Assembly (NCBI RefSeq): GCF_000682735.1
Contig: NZ_AWFD01000012.1
Span: forward strand, 307,319 to 371,318
Direction: 5' to 3'
Source of the DNA: Hyphomonas sp. CY54-11-8
GTDB lineage: Bacteria; Pseudomonadota; Alphaproteobacteria; Caulobacterales; Hyphomonadaceae
Length of the DNA stretch: 64,000 nucleotides
Shown in pieces: positions 45,573 through 54,169 of the stretch. The notes beneath the pieces are model-generated. The model was not told where the DNA came from. It was given only the letters and a program-made list of their open reading frames with translations, and did not search any database. The first letter of the stretch is position 1. Each line of letters starts with the position of its first letter. A program made the translations under genes and the position numbers.

Positions 45573-46214
45573 ATGCGTTCTTACCGTTCCTGTCTGGCGG
45601 CCCTGATGCTGGCCGCCGCTGCCGCCTGCGCCACGGCGCCACAGCCGGCCCTGCCTTTTGCAGACCGCCTCGCCGCCGCTGAAGCGGCAGGCAATCCCTA
45701 TGAAGTGGATGCGGCCCTGACAGCGCTGCTCGCCGATCCGAAGCTGAAGACTGAGGAGCGGGCCGAGGCGCTCTACCAGCGAGGCAGTTTGCGGCGCCTT
45801 GCCGGGGATGACCGGCGCGGAGCGGTTGCGGACCTCGAGGCGATGTTGGCGCTCGCGCCGGAGCATCAGCGCGCCGGGCAGGCAGAAATCGAATTGGACC
45901 TTGCGCGCTCAGACCTGGAAGCGCTGGAGCCGCGCCTCAGCTACATGCTGACCCTGCCGCAATGGTTCGATGTCTCATGGACGCTCGGCGAGCGTGATGC
46001 GCCGGCGCGCCGATACCAGAAAGCCGGAATCAGTCCCGATGAAACGCAAACCCAAAAGCTGAAGGATGCGGGCTTCGTCTGTGGACCGGACGGGGCAGGT
46101 GGACCGGTACAGGGCGCTGGCGACGCGCGCGACTGGCTGGACGGCCTCACCTGGTGCAATCCGCTCCCTGAAACGGTCGAAGCGGAGGCAGAGCCGCAAG
46201 ACACCGGGACGTAA
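45573..46214 (+). CDS. TPR-like lipoprotein, first of a tandem pair
   Basis: 213-residue exported protein. Lipobox LMLAAAAACAT with Cys at about 20. The mature part contains helical repeats (FADRLAAAEAAGNPYEVDAA, then AEALYQRGSLRRLAGDDRRG) of TPR style. Two C-terminal cysteines (FVCGPDG, LTWCNPL) match in position those of the next gene's product. The start at 45573 begins the signal peptide. The two genes look like diverged tandem copies; function unknown. Confidence 0.78.
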   Translation: MRSYRSCLAALMLAAAAACATAPQPALPFADRLAAAEAAGNPYEVDAALTALLADPKLKTEERAEALYQRGSLRRLAGDDRRGAVADLEAMLALAPEHQRAGQAEIELDLARSDLEALEPRLSYMLTLPQWFDVSWTLGERDAPARRYQKAGISPDETQTQKLKDAGFVCGPDGAGGPVQGAGDARDWLDGLTWCNPLPETVEAEAEPQDTGT

Positions 46215-46312
46215 AGACCACACAAAATTCACAATCCGGCCCTGCCGCCGTACGTGTTGCACGTCTAACAACAGGGTCATTGCCTCAATATGCCTGTACG
46301 GAGCTTCCGATC

Positions 46313-46963
46313 ATGATTCGCCTCAGCCTTGCCGCCGCCGCATCCGCCCTTGTCCTGGCCGCCTGTAGTTCGACACCTGTACCGGAAGCCGAAACGGCTG
46401 CCGCGGTGTCCACGACGACGGTCATGTCGCCTTACGAACTGGCGATGCAGACTGTCGAAGAACTGGTGACGGCAGGCAACACGCAGGCGGCGATTGACCG
46501 GCTGACCCAGCTGACCGGCGACCCGTCACTGGACCGCGACCAGCTGGCAGAGGTGCTTTATCGCCGGGGTGAGCTGCGCCTTGGTGAGCATGGCTATGAC
46601 ACGATGGGCGCAATCGAGGACTTCGAGGAGATCCTGGCGGACTACAGCGATACCGAGTGGAGCACCGCGGCCGCTTCCATGCTGGACAGCGCACGCGGCA
46701 AGGCGACGTCTCTGAACGCTCTCCTCGCCCAGCCGGAAACGACCCGGATGCAGAAGTACAATATCCTCATGGAACTCGGCCGCCATGACGACGCAATCGA
46801 CCTGATGCTGGCGAACGACCTGACCCCGGACAATGAAGCCCTGCTGGCCATGTATCAGATCGGCTACCTCTGCGAGGGCGACTCCCTGACCGGCCGGGCT
46901 TATGACGTCACCGAGCCGGACGGCACCTATCACGAACTCCGTTTCTGCGATTTCGGGAAGTAA
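46313..46963 (+). CDS. TPR-like lipoprotein, second of a tandem pair
   Basis: 216-residue exported protein. Lipobox SALVLAACSST with Cys at about 18. It repeats the layout of its neighbour: helical TPR-like region (AMQTVEELVTAGNTQAAIDR, then LAEVLYRRGELRLGEHGYDT) and a C-terminal Cys pair (GYLCEGD, LRFCDFGK). The shared motif LY-x-RG-x-LR is the clearest sign of common origin. Function unknown. Confidence 0.78.
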   Translation: MIRLSLAAAASALVLAACSSTPVPEAETAAAVSTTTVMSPYELAMQTVEELVTAGNTQAAIDRLTQLTGDPSLDRDQLAEVLYRRGELRLGEHGYDTMGAIEDFEEILADYSDTEWSTAAASMLDSARGKATSLNALLAQPETTRMQKYNILMELGRHDDAIDLMLANDLTPDNEALLAMYQIGYLCEGDSLTGRAYDVTEPDGTYHELRFCDFGK

Positions 46964-47139
46964 AGCCTTTCAGGCTGTAACATTTATTGCAGCGCGCGAG
47001 CGCGGTTCAGGAAGATTTCTGCAGTTCTTTCCGCTAGGTAAAGTGCCGGAATCCCTGATCCGCGGCCTCGCGGCCTCTTCAAACCTGGGCTTCGGCGTGG
47101 TTGTGTGGCGCGAACCATATAACCTTCCCGAGGAAACCC

Positions 47140-48891
47140 ATGTCATCAGAGCTGCTTCCCCCAAATTGGCCCGCCATGTCCATCGCCGAGGCCAACGCCG
47201 CATTGGCCGCTGCCGGGTCTCCGGTTGAGGTGGAAGATACGGTCATCGATGGCATTCCGTCGAAGGGCTACACGAACGCGCCGCCGAACATCCACTCGAT
47301 CCTTTTCCTGGCCGCGATGACCCACCCGGACCGGGACTACATCGTCTATCAGGATGAGCGGGTGACCTATAAGGCGATGTTGCGGGCGGTGGAGAACTTC
47401 GCTGCCACGCTGCGCGACAAGTACGGCATCGCCAAGGGCGACCGCGTCGCCGTGATCATGCGCAACTATCCGCAATGGCCGGTGGCCTTCTATGCGGCCC
47501 TCAGCCTCGGCGCGATCGCCACGCCCATGAACTCCTGGTGGACCGGCGAGGAACTGGAATACGGCCTGTCCTTCGCGGGCGTGAAGGCTGCCGTCGTCGA
47601 TCCGCAGATCTACGAGCGCATCCATGAGCATATGGAAGACCTGCCGGACCTGAAACACGTCATCATCGCGCGCGAGCCCGGCGACGAACATAACCATCCG
47701 TGCGTCTCTTCCATGGAAGATGCCATCGGCCCGGCGAATTCCTGGGCTGACCTCCCGGAACTCGGCATGCCGGCGGTGGATGTCGGCCCGGATGACGACG
47801 CAACGATCATGTATACGTCCGGTACGACGGGAAAGCCGAAAGGCGCGCTGGCGACCCACCGCGCCGTGATCGCGAACATGTTCAATTCGCTGACCTGCAC
47901 GGCCCGGATGTATCTGCGGAAGGGCGAGGCGGTACCGGAACCCGATCCGAACGTGTCGCGGGCGACACTGATGTCGATCCCGTTCTTCCATGCGACCGGT
48001 TCCTTCGCGATCCTGATCCCGACCGCCCTGCGCGGCGACAAGATCGTCACCATGTACAAATGGGACGCAGGCCAGGCCCTGCCGATCATCGAGCGTGAAC
48101 GGATTACCAGTGTCGGCGGTGTGCCGGCGATTGCCTGGCAGGTGCTGGAACATCCGGACCGCGAAAAGTACGATCTCTCCTCGATCGAAGTGGTTTCCTA
48201 TGGCGGTGCGCCGTCTGCGCCCGAACTCGTATCCACCATCAAGCGCCGCCTGCCCAACGCCGCCCCTGGTAATGGCTGGGGCATGACGGAAACCTGCGCG
48301 ACCGTCACGCTGAACATTGGCGAAGACTATGTGAACCGGCCGACCAGCGCCGGAGCGCCGCCGGCAGCCGTGGAGCTGAAGATCTGCGATCCGGACGGAA
48401 ACGAGATGCCCGCTGGTGAAGTCGGCGAGCTGTGGTGCAAGAGCCCGTCGAACTGCAAGCTCTACTGGAACCGCCCGGATGCCACGGCTGAGACGTTCCG
48501 CAATGGCTGGGTCGTTACGGGCGACCTTGCGCGCCTCGACGAGGAAGGTTTCCTCTACCTGGTTGATCGGGCCAAGGACATGCTGATCCGCGGCGGCGAG
48601 AACATCTACAGCATCGAAGTGGAAAGCGCGCTGTACGACCACCCGGCCGTCATGGACGCCGCTGTTGTCGGCATCCCGCACAAGGTGCTGGGTGAGGAGG
48701 TCGGCGCTGTCGTGCAGCTGAAGCCCGGCATGAGTGTGACGGAGGATGAGCTGCGTGCCCACGTCGCCAACCAGCTGGCCGCGTTCAAGGTGCCGGTCGA
48801 GATCCAGTTCCTGGACGAGCCCCTGCCGCGCAACGCCAACGGCAAGATCCTGAAAAACGAGCTGCGGGAGCGGTTCACACCACGGGGATAA
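47140..48891 (+). CDS. AMP-forming acyl-CoA ligase
   Basis: 583-residue member of the ANL superfamily that activates a carboxylic acid as acyl-adenylate and then acyl-CoA. The P-loop-like motif is IMYTSGTTGKPKGALATH (about 230-247), the second motif is GNGWGMTETCATVTLN, the hinge region is VTGDLARLDEEGFLYLVDR, and the catalytic Lys is in PRNANGKILKNELRE. Starts at ATG 47140; a shorter start at 47176 is possible. It may feed the acyl-CoA dehydrogenases elsewhere in the window. Its stop is 5 bp before the aldo/keto reductase. Confidence 0.93.
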   Translation: MSSELLPPNWPAMSIAEANAALAAAGSPVEVEDTVIDGIPSKGYTNAPPNIHSILFLAAMTHPDRDYIVYQDERVTYKAMLRAVENFAATLRDKYGIAKGDRVAVIMRNYPQWPVAFYAALSLGAIATPMNSWWTGEELEYGLSFAGVKAAVVDPQIYERIHEHMEDLPDLKHVIIAREPGDEHNHPCVSSMEDAIGPANSWADLPELGMPAVDVGPDDDATIMYTSGTTGKPKGALATHRAVIANMFNSLTCTARMYLRKGEAVPEPDPNVSRATLMSIPFFHATGSFAILIPTALRGDKIVTMYKWDAGQALPIIERERITSVGGVPAIAWQVLEHPDREKYDLSSIEVVSYGGAPSAPELVSTIKRRLPNAAPGNGWGMTETCATVTLNIGEDYVNRPTSAGAPPAAVELKICDPDGNEMPAGEVGELWCKSPSNCKLYWNRPDATAETFRNGWVVTGDLARLDEEGFLYLVDRAKDMLIRGGENIYSIEVESALYDHPAVMDAAVVGIPHKVLGEEVGAVVQLKPGMSVTEDELRAHVANQLAAFKVPVEIQFLDEPLPRNANGKILKNELRERFTPRG

Positions 48892-48895
48892 TCGA

Positions 48896-49912
48896 ATGAG
48901 CGTACAACGTCGCAAGATCGGAGACCGGGAAGTTTACCCAGTCGGCCTTGGCTGCATGAACATCTGCCATGCCTATGGCCCGCCGCTGCCGGAGGACGAA
49001 GCCAAAGCGCTGCTGGTGAAGGCTTTCGATCTCGGGTGCGATTTCTTCGACACGGCGACGCTGTACGGCTTCGGCCGGAGCGAGGAACTGATCGGTGAGG
49101 CCCTTGGGTCTCACCGGCAGGATTTCTTCCTCGCCAGCAAGTGCGTGCTGGGCTTCCGGGATGGCAAGCGCATCCTGGATGGCCGGCCGGAGGTGATCAA
49201 GGCGGCCTGCGAGGCGAGCCTGAAACGTCTGAAGACGGACGTTATCGACCTCTACTACTTGCACCGGCCTGACCCGATGGTACCGATCGAGGATTCCGTC
49301 GGTGCGTTGGCGGACCTTGTCTCCGAAGGCAAGATCCGGTTCGCGGGCCTCTCGGAAATGGGCGCTGAGCAGTTGCGGCGAGGGGCAGCAGTGCATCCCA
49401 TCGCGGCGATGCAGTCGGAATATTCCCTCTGGGTGCGCAATCCGGAAATCGCGGTGATGCAGGCCTGTGAGGAGTTGGGCACGGCGCTCGTGGCGTTCTC
49501 GCCGGTTGGCCGTGGCTTCCTTGCCGATCCGCCGGCAGACCCGGCCAAGTTCCATGAATCGGACATGCGCCTCAGCATCTTCCCGCGCTTCAACGCTGAG
49601 AATTATGCCGGCAACCTGCCTCTGCTCGAGGAAGCAAAGGCGGTAGCGAAGGAGGCGGATTGTTCCGTCGCCCAACTCGCCATCGCCTGGACGCTGGCCA
49701 AGGGTCTGAATGTGCTGCCTATTCCTGGTACGACGAACCTGAAGCATCTGGAAGAAAACCACCGCGCCGCGGAGGTGACCCTGACGCTAGAACAGGTCGC
49801 GCGTCTCGATGCGCACTTCGCACCGGAGCGGGCCGTGGGACCGCGCTATAATGCGATGGGCCAGGCATCGGTCACAACCGAGATGTACGATTTCGAGCAG
49901 GCGAATGGCTGA
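48896..49912 (+). CDS. Aldo/keto reductase
   Basis: 338-residue NADPH-dependent oxidoreductase of the AKR fold. The catalytic tetrad is readable: Asp in CDFFDTATLYG, Tyr in LYGFGRSEE, Lys in FLASKCVLGF and His in LYYLHRPDP. The C-terminal NADPH loop is PIPGTTNLKHLEEN. It is close to the AKR13 type (AldA/YakC-like). It follows the acyl-CoA ligase by 4 bp and overlaps the methyltransferase gene by 8 bp, so the three genes probably form one operon. Confidence 0.92.
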   Translation: MSVQRRKIGDREVYPVGLGCMNICHAYGPPLPEDEAKALLVKAFDLGCDFFDTATLYGFGRSEELIGEALGSHRQDFFLASKCVLGFRDGKRILDGRPEVIKAACEASLKRLKTDVIDLYYLHRPDPMVPIEDSVGALADLVSEGKIRFAGLSEMGAEQLRRGAAVHPIAAMQSEYSLWVRNPEIAVMQACEELGTALVAFSPVGRGFLADPPADPAKFHESDMRLSIFPRFNAENYAGNLPLLEEAKAVAKEADCSVAQLAIAWTLAKGLNVLPIPGTTNLKHLEENHRAAEVTLTLEQVARLDAHFAPERAVGPRYNAMGQASVTTEMYDFEQANG

Positions 49913-50555
49913 GAAGCCGGTCGCGCTCGAAGACCGGTCGGACGGCGGCGACGGGCGCCGCTACGCGCCCTCAACCGCGCGCAACCGTGAACCCATCCGC
50001 GATGTTTTCACAGCGCATGGCCTGACCGCTGGGGATGTGCTGGAAATTGCGTCCGGTACGGGGGAGCACGGCGCGTTCCTGACGGATGCATTCCCTGGCC
50101 TGCGCTGGACCTATTCCGACATCGATGCCGCCGGCCGTGCCAGCCAGCAGGCCTGGCGACAAGCAGCCGAGCATGAGCGGCTGTCAGGTCCGTTGATCAT
50201 CGACGCCTCGTCCGATGACTGGGGCGAAGTGGAAAGCAGGGCGTGGGACCTGATCGTATCCGTCAACATGGTCCACATCTCGCCCTTCGCGGCGACGGAA
50301 GGCCTGTTGCGAGGCGCCGGGCGACTGTTGAAGCCGGGCGGGCATCTGTTCCTCTACGGGCCCTATGCCCGCAATGGCGAGATCGCCCCGTCAAATGCCG
50401 CGTTCGGCGAAAACCTTCAGTCGCGTGACCCGGCCTGGGGCGTGCGTGATCTCGACATGCAGATCGTGCCTTTGGCAAAAGCGTCAGGGCTGAGGCTTGA
50501 GTCGGTTGTCGAGATGCCGGCAAATAATCTGTCGGTCCTGTTCAGGCGGTCGTGA
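49905..50555 (+). CDS. DUF938 SAM-dependent methyltransferase-like protein
   Basis: 216-residue protein of the DUF938 family with a class I methyltransferase fold. The SAM-binding motif I is DVLEIASGTGEHGAFL (about 45-60), motif II region LRWTYSDIDAAGR, and motif IV region WDLIVSVNMVHISPF; the N-terminal RRYAPSTARNREPI is the DUF938 hallmark. Target unknown. It overlaps the aldo/keto reductase stop by 8 bp. Confidence 0.88.
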   Translation: MAEKPVALEDRSDGGDGRRYAPSTARNREPIRDVFTAHGLTAGDVLEIASGTGEHGAFLTDAFPGLRWTYSDIDAAGRASQQAWRQAAEHERLSGPLIIDASSDDWGEVESRAWDLIVSVNMVHISPFAATEGLLRGAGRLLKPGGHLFLYGPYARNGEIAPSNAAFGENLQSRDPAWGVRDLDMQIVPLAKASGLRLESVVEMPANNLSVLFRRS

Positions 50556-50603
50556 CCGGTCCGGTCCCGATCCAACACCAGCAACTGGGAGCATCGGGAA
50601 AAC

Positions 50604-51245
50604 ATGTCTGATTACACAGACCGCATACTTGGCAAGATTCATGAGCTTGAGCTGGAACTAGAAGCGGAATTTGCCAAGAAGCGGGCGGGCTTCCGTTATG
50701 GGTTGGAACGCGGCCGTGTCCTGTTCGATCAGGAAGTGATCCGCAGGCACCATGAGCTGCGCAAGGCCCTGATACCCTACCTGTTGAGCGCACGGTTCTG
50801 GGTCGTGGTGACGGCGCCGGTGATCTATTCCCTGATCGTGGCCTTTGTGGTCCTGGACCTATGGGTGTCGCTTTACCAAGCCATTTGTTTCCGGGTGTAC
50901 GGCATCCCGCAGGTCAGGCGCCGGGACTATCTGGTGTTCGATCGCAAGAGCCTCGCTTACCTGAATGCGATGGAGAAGCTGAACTGCGCCTATTGTTCCT
51001 ATGCGAACGGTGTCATCGCTTATGTGCGGGAAGTGGCCGCGCGTACCGAACAATATTGGTGTCCGATCAAGCAGGCACGCCGCGTGATCGGAACGCATGC
51101 GCGCTATGCCGGGTTCTCGGAATATGGCGATGCCGAACACTACCGGGAACGGCTGCGCGCCCTGAGGGAAGACTTAAAGGATGAGGCCGGACCGGAAGAA
51201 GCGTCCGGCGGCCAGGCCGAAGACGTTTCCTCTGGGGAGTCCTAG
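50604..51245 (+). CDS. Membrane-associated protein with Cys motifs, unknown function
   Basis: 213-residue protein. An N-terminal basic helical region (about 1-55, DRILGKIHELELELEAEFAK) leads to two hydrophobic segments in a row (about 58-95). After these comes a conserved-looking stretch with CAYCSYANG (about residues 130-138) and YWCPIKQARR (about 152-161), three cysteines that could bind a metal or form a disulfide. The last 40 residues are acidic and charged. I do not recognise a functional family. Its 3' end overlaps that of metG by 4 bp on the other strand. Confidence 0.72.
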   Translation: MSDYTDRILGKIHELELELEAEFAKKRAGFRYGLERGRVLFDQEVIRRHHELRKALIPYLLSARFWVVVTAPVIYSLIVAFVVLDLWVSLYQAICFRVYGIPQVRRRDYLVFDRKSLAYLNAMEKLNCAYCSYANGVIAYVREVAARTEQYWCPIKQARRVIGTHARYAGFSEYGDAEHYRERLRALREDLKDEAGPEEASGGQAEDVSSGES

Positions 51246-52978
51246 CCAGCGTTCCCGCCGCCGAAGCGTTCGGTCCACTCGGCGACGTGGGTATCCTCGA
51301 TCTTCTGGAACAGGACCTCCGGCGGAGAGATCGCCATGCCGTGCGGCAGGGCGTCCAGCAGGCCGGCAAAGTCAGCATCCGCTGCCGGGAAGTTCCGGCG
51401 CTCTTCCGGGATGTTTAGCGCATCGAGGATCTTCTTCGCGGCGCCCGGAATGATCGGCTGGGCGATGATGCCGAACAGGGCGGCAAGGTTCAGGCCCGCG
51501 CGCACGCCGACGGCGGCTGCATCCACATCCGTCTTGTACTTCACCCAAGGCTCGGCCTTGGTGAGATACTCGTTCCCGGCAGCCCAGATCGCGCGGGTTT
51601 CGGCAGCTGCCTTGCGGAACTCCATTGCCTCATAATGCTCGATCAGGCGGGGCAGGCGTTCTTTCAGCTCCGCCACCATCCATGCCTCGGCTTCGCCCGG
51701 TGTGCCGGCATCCGGCACCTGTCCGTCAAATTTGGACGCGGTGTACTTGGTGATGCGGTTCACGAAATTGCCAAGCACGTTCGCAAGGTCGGAATTCACC
51801 GCTGCCTGGAAACCTTCCCACGTGAAAGCGGCGTCGGAGCCCTCAGGCGCGTTTGAGATCAGGTACCAGCGCCAGTAGTCTGCTGGCAGCAGTTCCAGCG
51901 CCTGATCCATGAACACGCCGCGCTTCATGGAGGTGGAGAACTTGCCGCCATACCAGGTGACCCAGTTGAAGGCTTTCAGCTTGTCGACCGTCTTCCACGG
52001 CTCGCCGCAGCCGAGCAGCGTGACCGGGAAGGACACGGTGTGGAAGGCGACATTGTCCTTGCCCATGAACTGGACGTATTCGACCTCATCGGCGCCTTTG
52101 TCGGTCTTCCAGAGGCGCTCCCAGTCATTGCCCGTGGCTTCGGCCCATTCCTGCGTGGCGGAGATGTAGCCGATCGGCGCATCGAACCAGACATAGAAGA
52201 CCTTGTTCTCATAGCCCGGGCGCGGGTTCCCGTCCTTATCCGTCACTTTGACGCCCCAGCTGAGGTCGCGCGTAATGGAGCGGGCAATCAGGCCCTCATC
52301 CAGCCATTTGTTGGCAATGGAGACAGCGAGGCTCGGCCACTGGGCGCCCTTGCTCTTCACCCATTCGCGGATGCGGTCCTGCATCTGGCCTTGCAGCAGG
52401 TAGAGATGGTTCGTGTCGCGGATCTCGATGTTCCGGCTGCCGGAAACCGCCGAATACGGATCGATCAGGTCTACCGGGTCGAGCAGGCGCCCGCAATTGT
52501 CGCACTGGTCGCCGCGCGCCTTTTCAAAGCCGCAGGTCGGGCAGGTGCCCTCGACATAACGGTCCGGCAGGAAACGGCCATCATCGACGGAATAGACCTG
52601 TTTGGACGTCCGCTCCTCGATCAGGCCCTGCTTTTCCAGTGCCTGGGCAAGATGCTGGGTCACGGCGTGGTTCGCCGGACGCGAGGTGCGGCCGAACCAG
52701 TCGAACGCCAGGCTGAAGCCTTCGCCGGCCTTGCGCTGGATCTCATACTGCTCGTCGCAATATTCCTGAACGCTGACGCCTGCGGCCTGCGCGGCGAGCT
52801 CCGCGGGCGTGCCGTGCTCGTCCGTGGCGCAGATATAGGTTACGTCATGGCCCAGCAGGCGCATCACGCGGGAATACACGTCAGCCGGGAGCATCGAGCC
52901 GGCCAGGTTGCCGAGATGCTTGACGCCGTTGATGTACGGCAGGGCAGAGGTGACGAGGATGCGCCGGGATTGCGTCAT
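51242..52978 (-). CDS. metG: Methionyl-tRNA synthetase (KFSTS type)
   Basis: 578-residue class I tRNA synthetase that charges methionine. The HIGH-like motif is YINGVKHLGNLAGS, the Zn-binding insert shows CPTCGFEKARGDQCDNCG, and the KMSKS loop reads GGKFSTSMKRGVF, the KFSTS variant known from archaeal and some bacterial MetRS. The C-terminal anticodon-binding helix bundle follows; no C-terminal dimerisation (Trbp111) domain is seen. Starts at ATG 52978. Confidence 0.96.
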   Translation of the reverse strand: MTQSRRILVTSALPYINGVKHLGNLAGSMLPADVYSRVMRLLGHDVTYICATDEHGTPAELAAQAAGVSVQEYCDEQYEIQRKAGEGFSLAFDWFGRTSRPANHAVTQHLAQALEKQGLIEERTSKQVYSVDDGRFLPDRYVEGTCPTCGFEKARGDQCDNCGRLLDPVDLIDPYSAVSGSRNIEIRDTNHLYLLQGQMQDRIREWVKSKGAQWPSLAVSIANKWLDEGLIARSITRDLSWGVKVTDKDGNPRPGYENKVFYVWFDAPIGYISATQEWAEATGNDWERLWKTDKGADEVEYVQFMGKDNVAFHTVSFPVTLLGCGEPWKTVDKLKAFNWVTWYGGKFSTSMKRGVFMDQALELLPADYWRWYLISNAPEGSDAAFTWEGFQAAVNSDLANVLGNFVNRITKYTASKFDGQVPDAGTPGEAEAWMVAELKERLPRLIEHYEAMEFRKAAAETRAIWAAGNEYLTKAEPWVKYKTDVDAAAVGVRAGLNLAALFGIIAQPIIPGAAKKILDALNIPEERRNFPAADADFAGLLDALPHGMAISPPEVLFQKIEDTHVAEWTERFGGGNAG

Positions 52979-53138
52979 TGGGTGTCAGTCTTTTCCGTTT
53001 TGAGCCTTCAGGGCCGCGATTCAGGCCTTCCAGCCCTGCGGAGCCTGTCTTTTAACGCGGACTGCTGGAAATGAAAGAAATGGAGCAGACAAAAACCTGC
53101 GTCAGGACAGTGGCTTGGCGTCCTGGAACATAAGAAAA

Positions 53139-53167
53139 GCCCCGGAACGGCAGGGCCGGTCCGGGGC
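53139..53167 (-). terminator. Intrinsic terminator on the minus strand
   Basis: Perfect 8-bp stem GCCCCGGA / TCCGGGGC with a 13-nt loop; on the minus strand it is followed by CTTTTCTTA. It ends the transcript of the OmpA-like gene at 53231. Confidence 0.88.
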
Positions 53168-53230
53168 AGTCAACGGTGCAGGCGCGGTGATCTGACCTGC
53201 ACCGGTTTGGAGGTAGGAAGGAAATGGGTC

Positions 53231-53710
53231 TCAGAGGCCGTAAACCGGCTTTACGTCAAGGCTGACATCGACACGGCGGGCCATTGGTTCCACCGGAACT
53301 TCTGCCGAGGCTGCGTTGGCGTTGACTTCGTGAAAGCTCGTCTCGATGCGCGGGGCGAAGACGCCGCGGTCCGACAAGGCCTGCAGGACGGCGGCAGCGC
53401 GCGCTTCAGACAGCTGCGCCAGTTCCGCATCGGTGTGGGCTTCTTCGGACACGACGGCCACGTCGATATCGGTGACGGCACAGCCTTCGAGGCTGTTCGT
53501 CGCCGCGTTCAGTGCGCGGACGGAATAGGACGACAGCATCGTCTCGTAGGCGGGGAAATAAATGGACAGTTTCATGTCCTCGCAAACTGGCTTGCGCGCG
53601 ACATAGACAGGCTCTGCCGGTGGCGGTTTGGGGGCATCGGAAACAGCCGGCAGCGCAGCGAGGGCGCCTATCAGGCCGAGGCCTGCGGCAGCGAACAGCG
53701 TGCGTTTCAT
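53231..53710 (-). CDS. OmpA-like periplasmic protein
   Basis: 159-residue exported protein with signal peptide MKRTLFAAAGLGLIGALAA. The rest matches the OmpA C-terminal peptidoglycan-associated fold in outline: IYFPAYETMLSSYSVRAL (first strand and helix), TDIDVAVVSEEAHTDAEL and LSEARAAAVLQALSDRGV. The usual peptidoglycan-binding Asp/Arg pair is not clear (the loop reads EEAHTDAEL), so binding is uncertain. Starts at ATG 53710 with GGAG 6 nt upstream; further ATGs upstream are in frame. Confidence 0.78.
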   Translation of the reverse strand: MKRTLFAAAGLGLIGALAALPAVSDAPKPPPAEPVYVARKPVCEDMKLSIYFPAYETMLSSYSVRALNAATNSLEGCAVTDIDVAVVSEEAHTDAELAQLSEARAAAVLQALSDRGVFAPRIETSFHEVNANAASAEVPVEPMARRVDVSLDVKPVYGL

Positions 53711-54079
53711 AATGGTCTCCTTCATGCTCATCTCTTGCTCCATCAATCCCTGGGAACTCTTCCGGTTCCTGTGCCCTTGCATGAACAAAGGGATAGGCCT
53801 GGTTTGCGGCTGAAATGTGCGCCCACCGGGGCGAATGAGGCGGAGCCAAGGAATTTGAAAGGAATCCACGAATAGCGCGTAAATTCCTTTGAAATCATCG
53901 GTGTGAGTCTCTTGGGTCTGCTATGATCTCGCGCCTCAGGTGAATTTTGGCGGCAAATAAGGCAGGTCCGGGGCGGAGGACGGCCATCGCCTCTCGGGAA
54001 TCACAGCCTTCGATGATTGGGTGTGGAGCACTTGCTTGCATCCGGCCGCACTTCCCATTAGTGACGGGTTTCCTCATGG
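53711..54079. other. Intergenic region without a gene; contains an inverted repeat
   Basis: 369 bp between the OmpA-like gene and tRNA-Thr. No open frame with protein character. It holds a 9-bp perfect inverted repeat AAGGAATTT (53848-53856) / AAATTCCTT (53881-53889) about 190 bp before the tRNA. The region should contain the promoters for both the OmpA-like gene and the tRNA, but I cannot place them with confidence. Confidence 0.5.
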
Positions 54080-54155
54080 GCCGGCTTAGCTCAGCTGGTA
54101 GAGCATCTGATTTGTAATCAGAGGGTCGCGGGTTCGAGTCCTGCAGCCGGCACCA
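54080..54155 (+). tRNA. tRNA-Thr (anticodon UGU)
   Basis: 76-base tRNA with CCA encoded. Acceptor GCCGGCT / AGCCGGC with discriminator A, D arm GCTC-AGCTGGTA-GAGC, anticodon arm TCTGA-TTTGTAA-TCAGA (anticodon TGT, reading ACA), T arm GCGGG-TTCGAGT-CCTGC. It is the likely attachment site of the island that begins with the integrase 14 bp downstream; the 3' half of the tRNA would be regenerated from the island end. Confidence 0.97.
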
Positions 54156-54169
54156 TAGGAAACAAGGCC

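Noticed and set aside
46964..46980. Hairpin AGCCT-TTC-AGGCT after the second TPR lipoprotein as a terminator
   Set aside because: Stem of only 5 bp and no continuous T-run after it.
47146..48915. Minus-strand open frame of 589 codons
   Set aside because: Antisense shadow of the acyl-CoA ligase, which has all ANL motifs.
53139..53167. Palindromic mobile repeat (REP-like) near metG
   Set aside because: The sequence is a single perfect hairpin with a U-run in the right orientation, so a terminator explains it.
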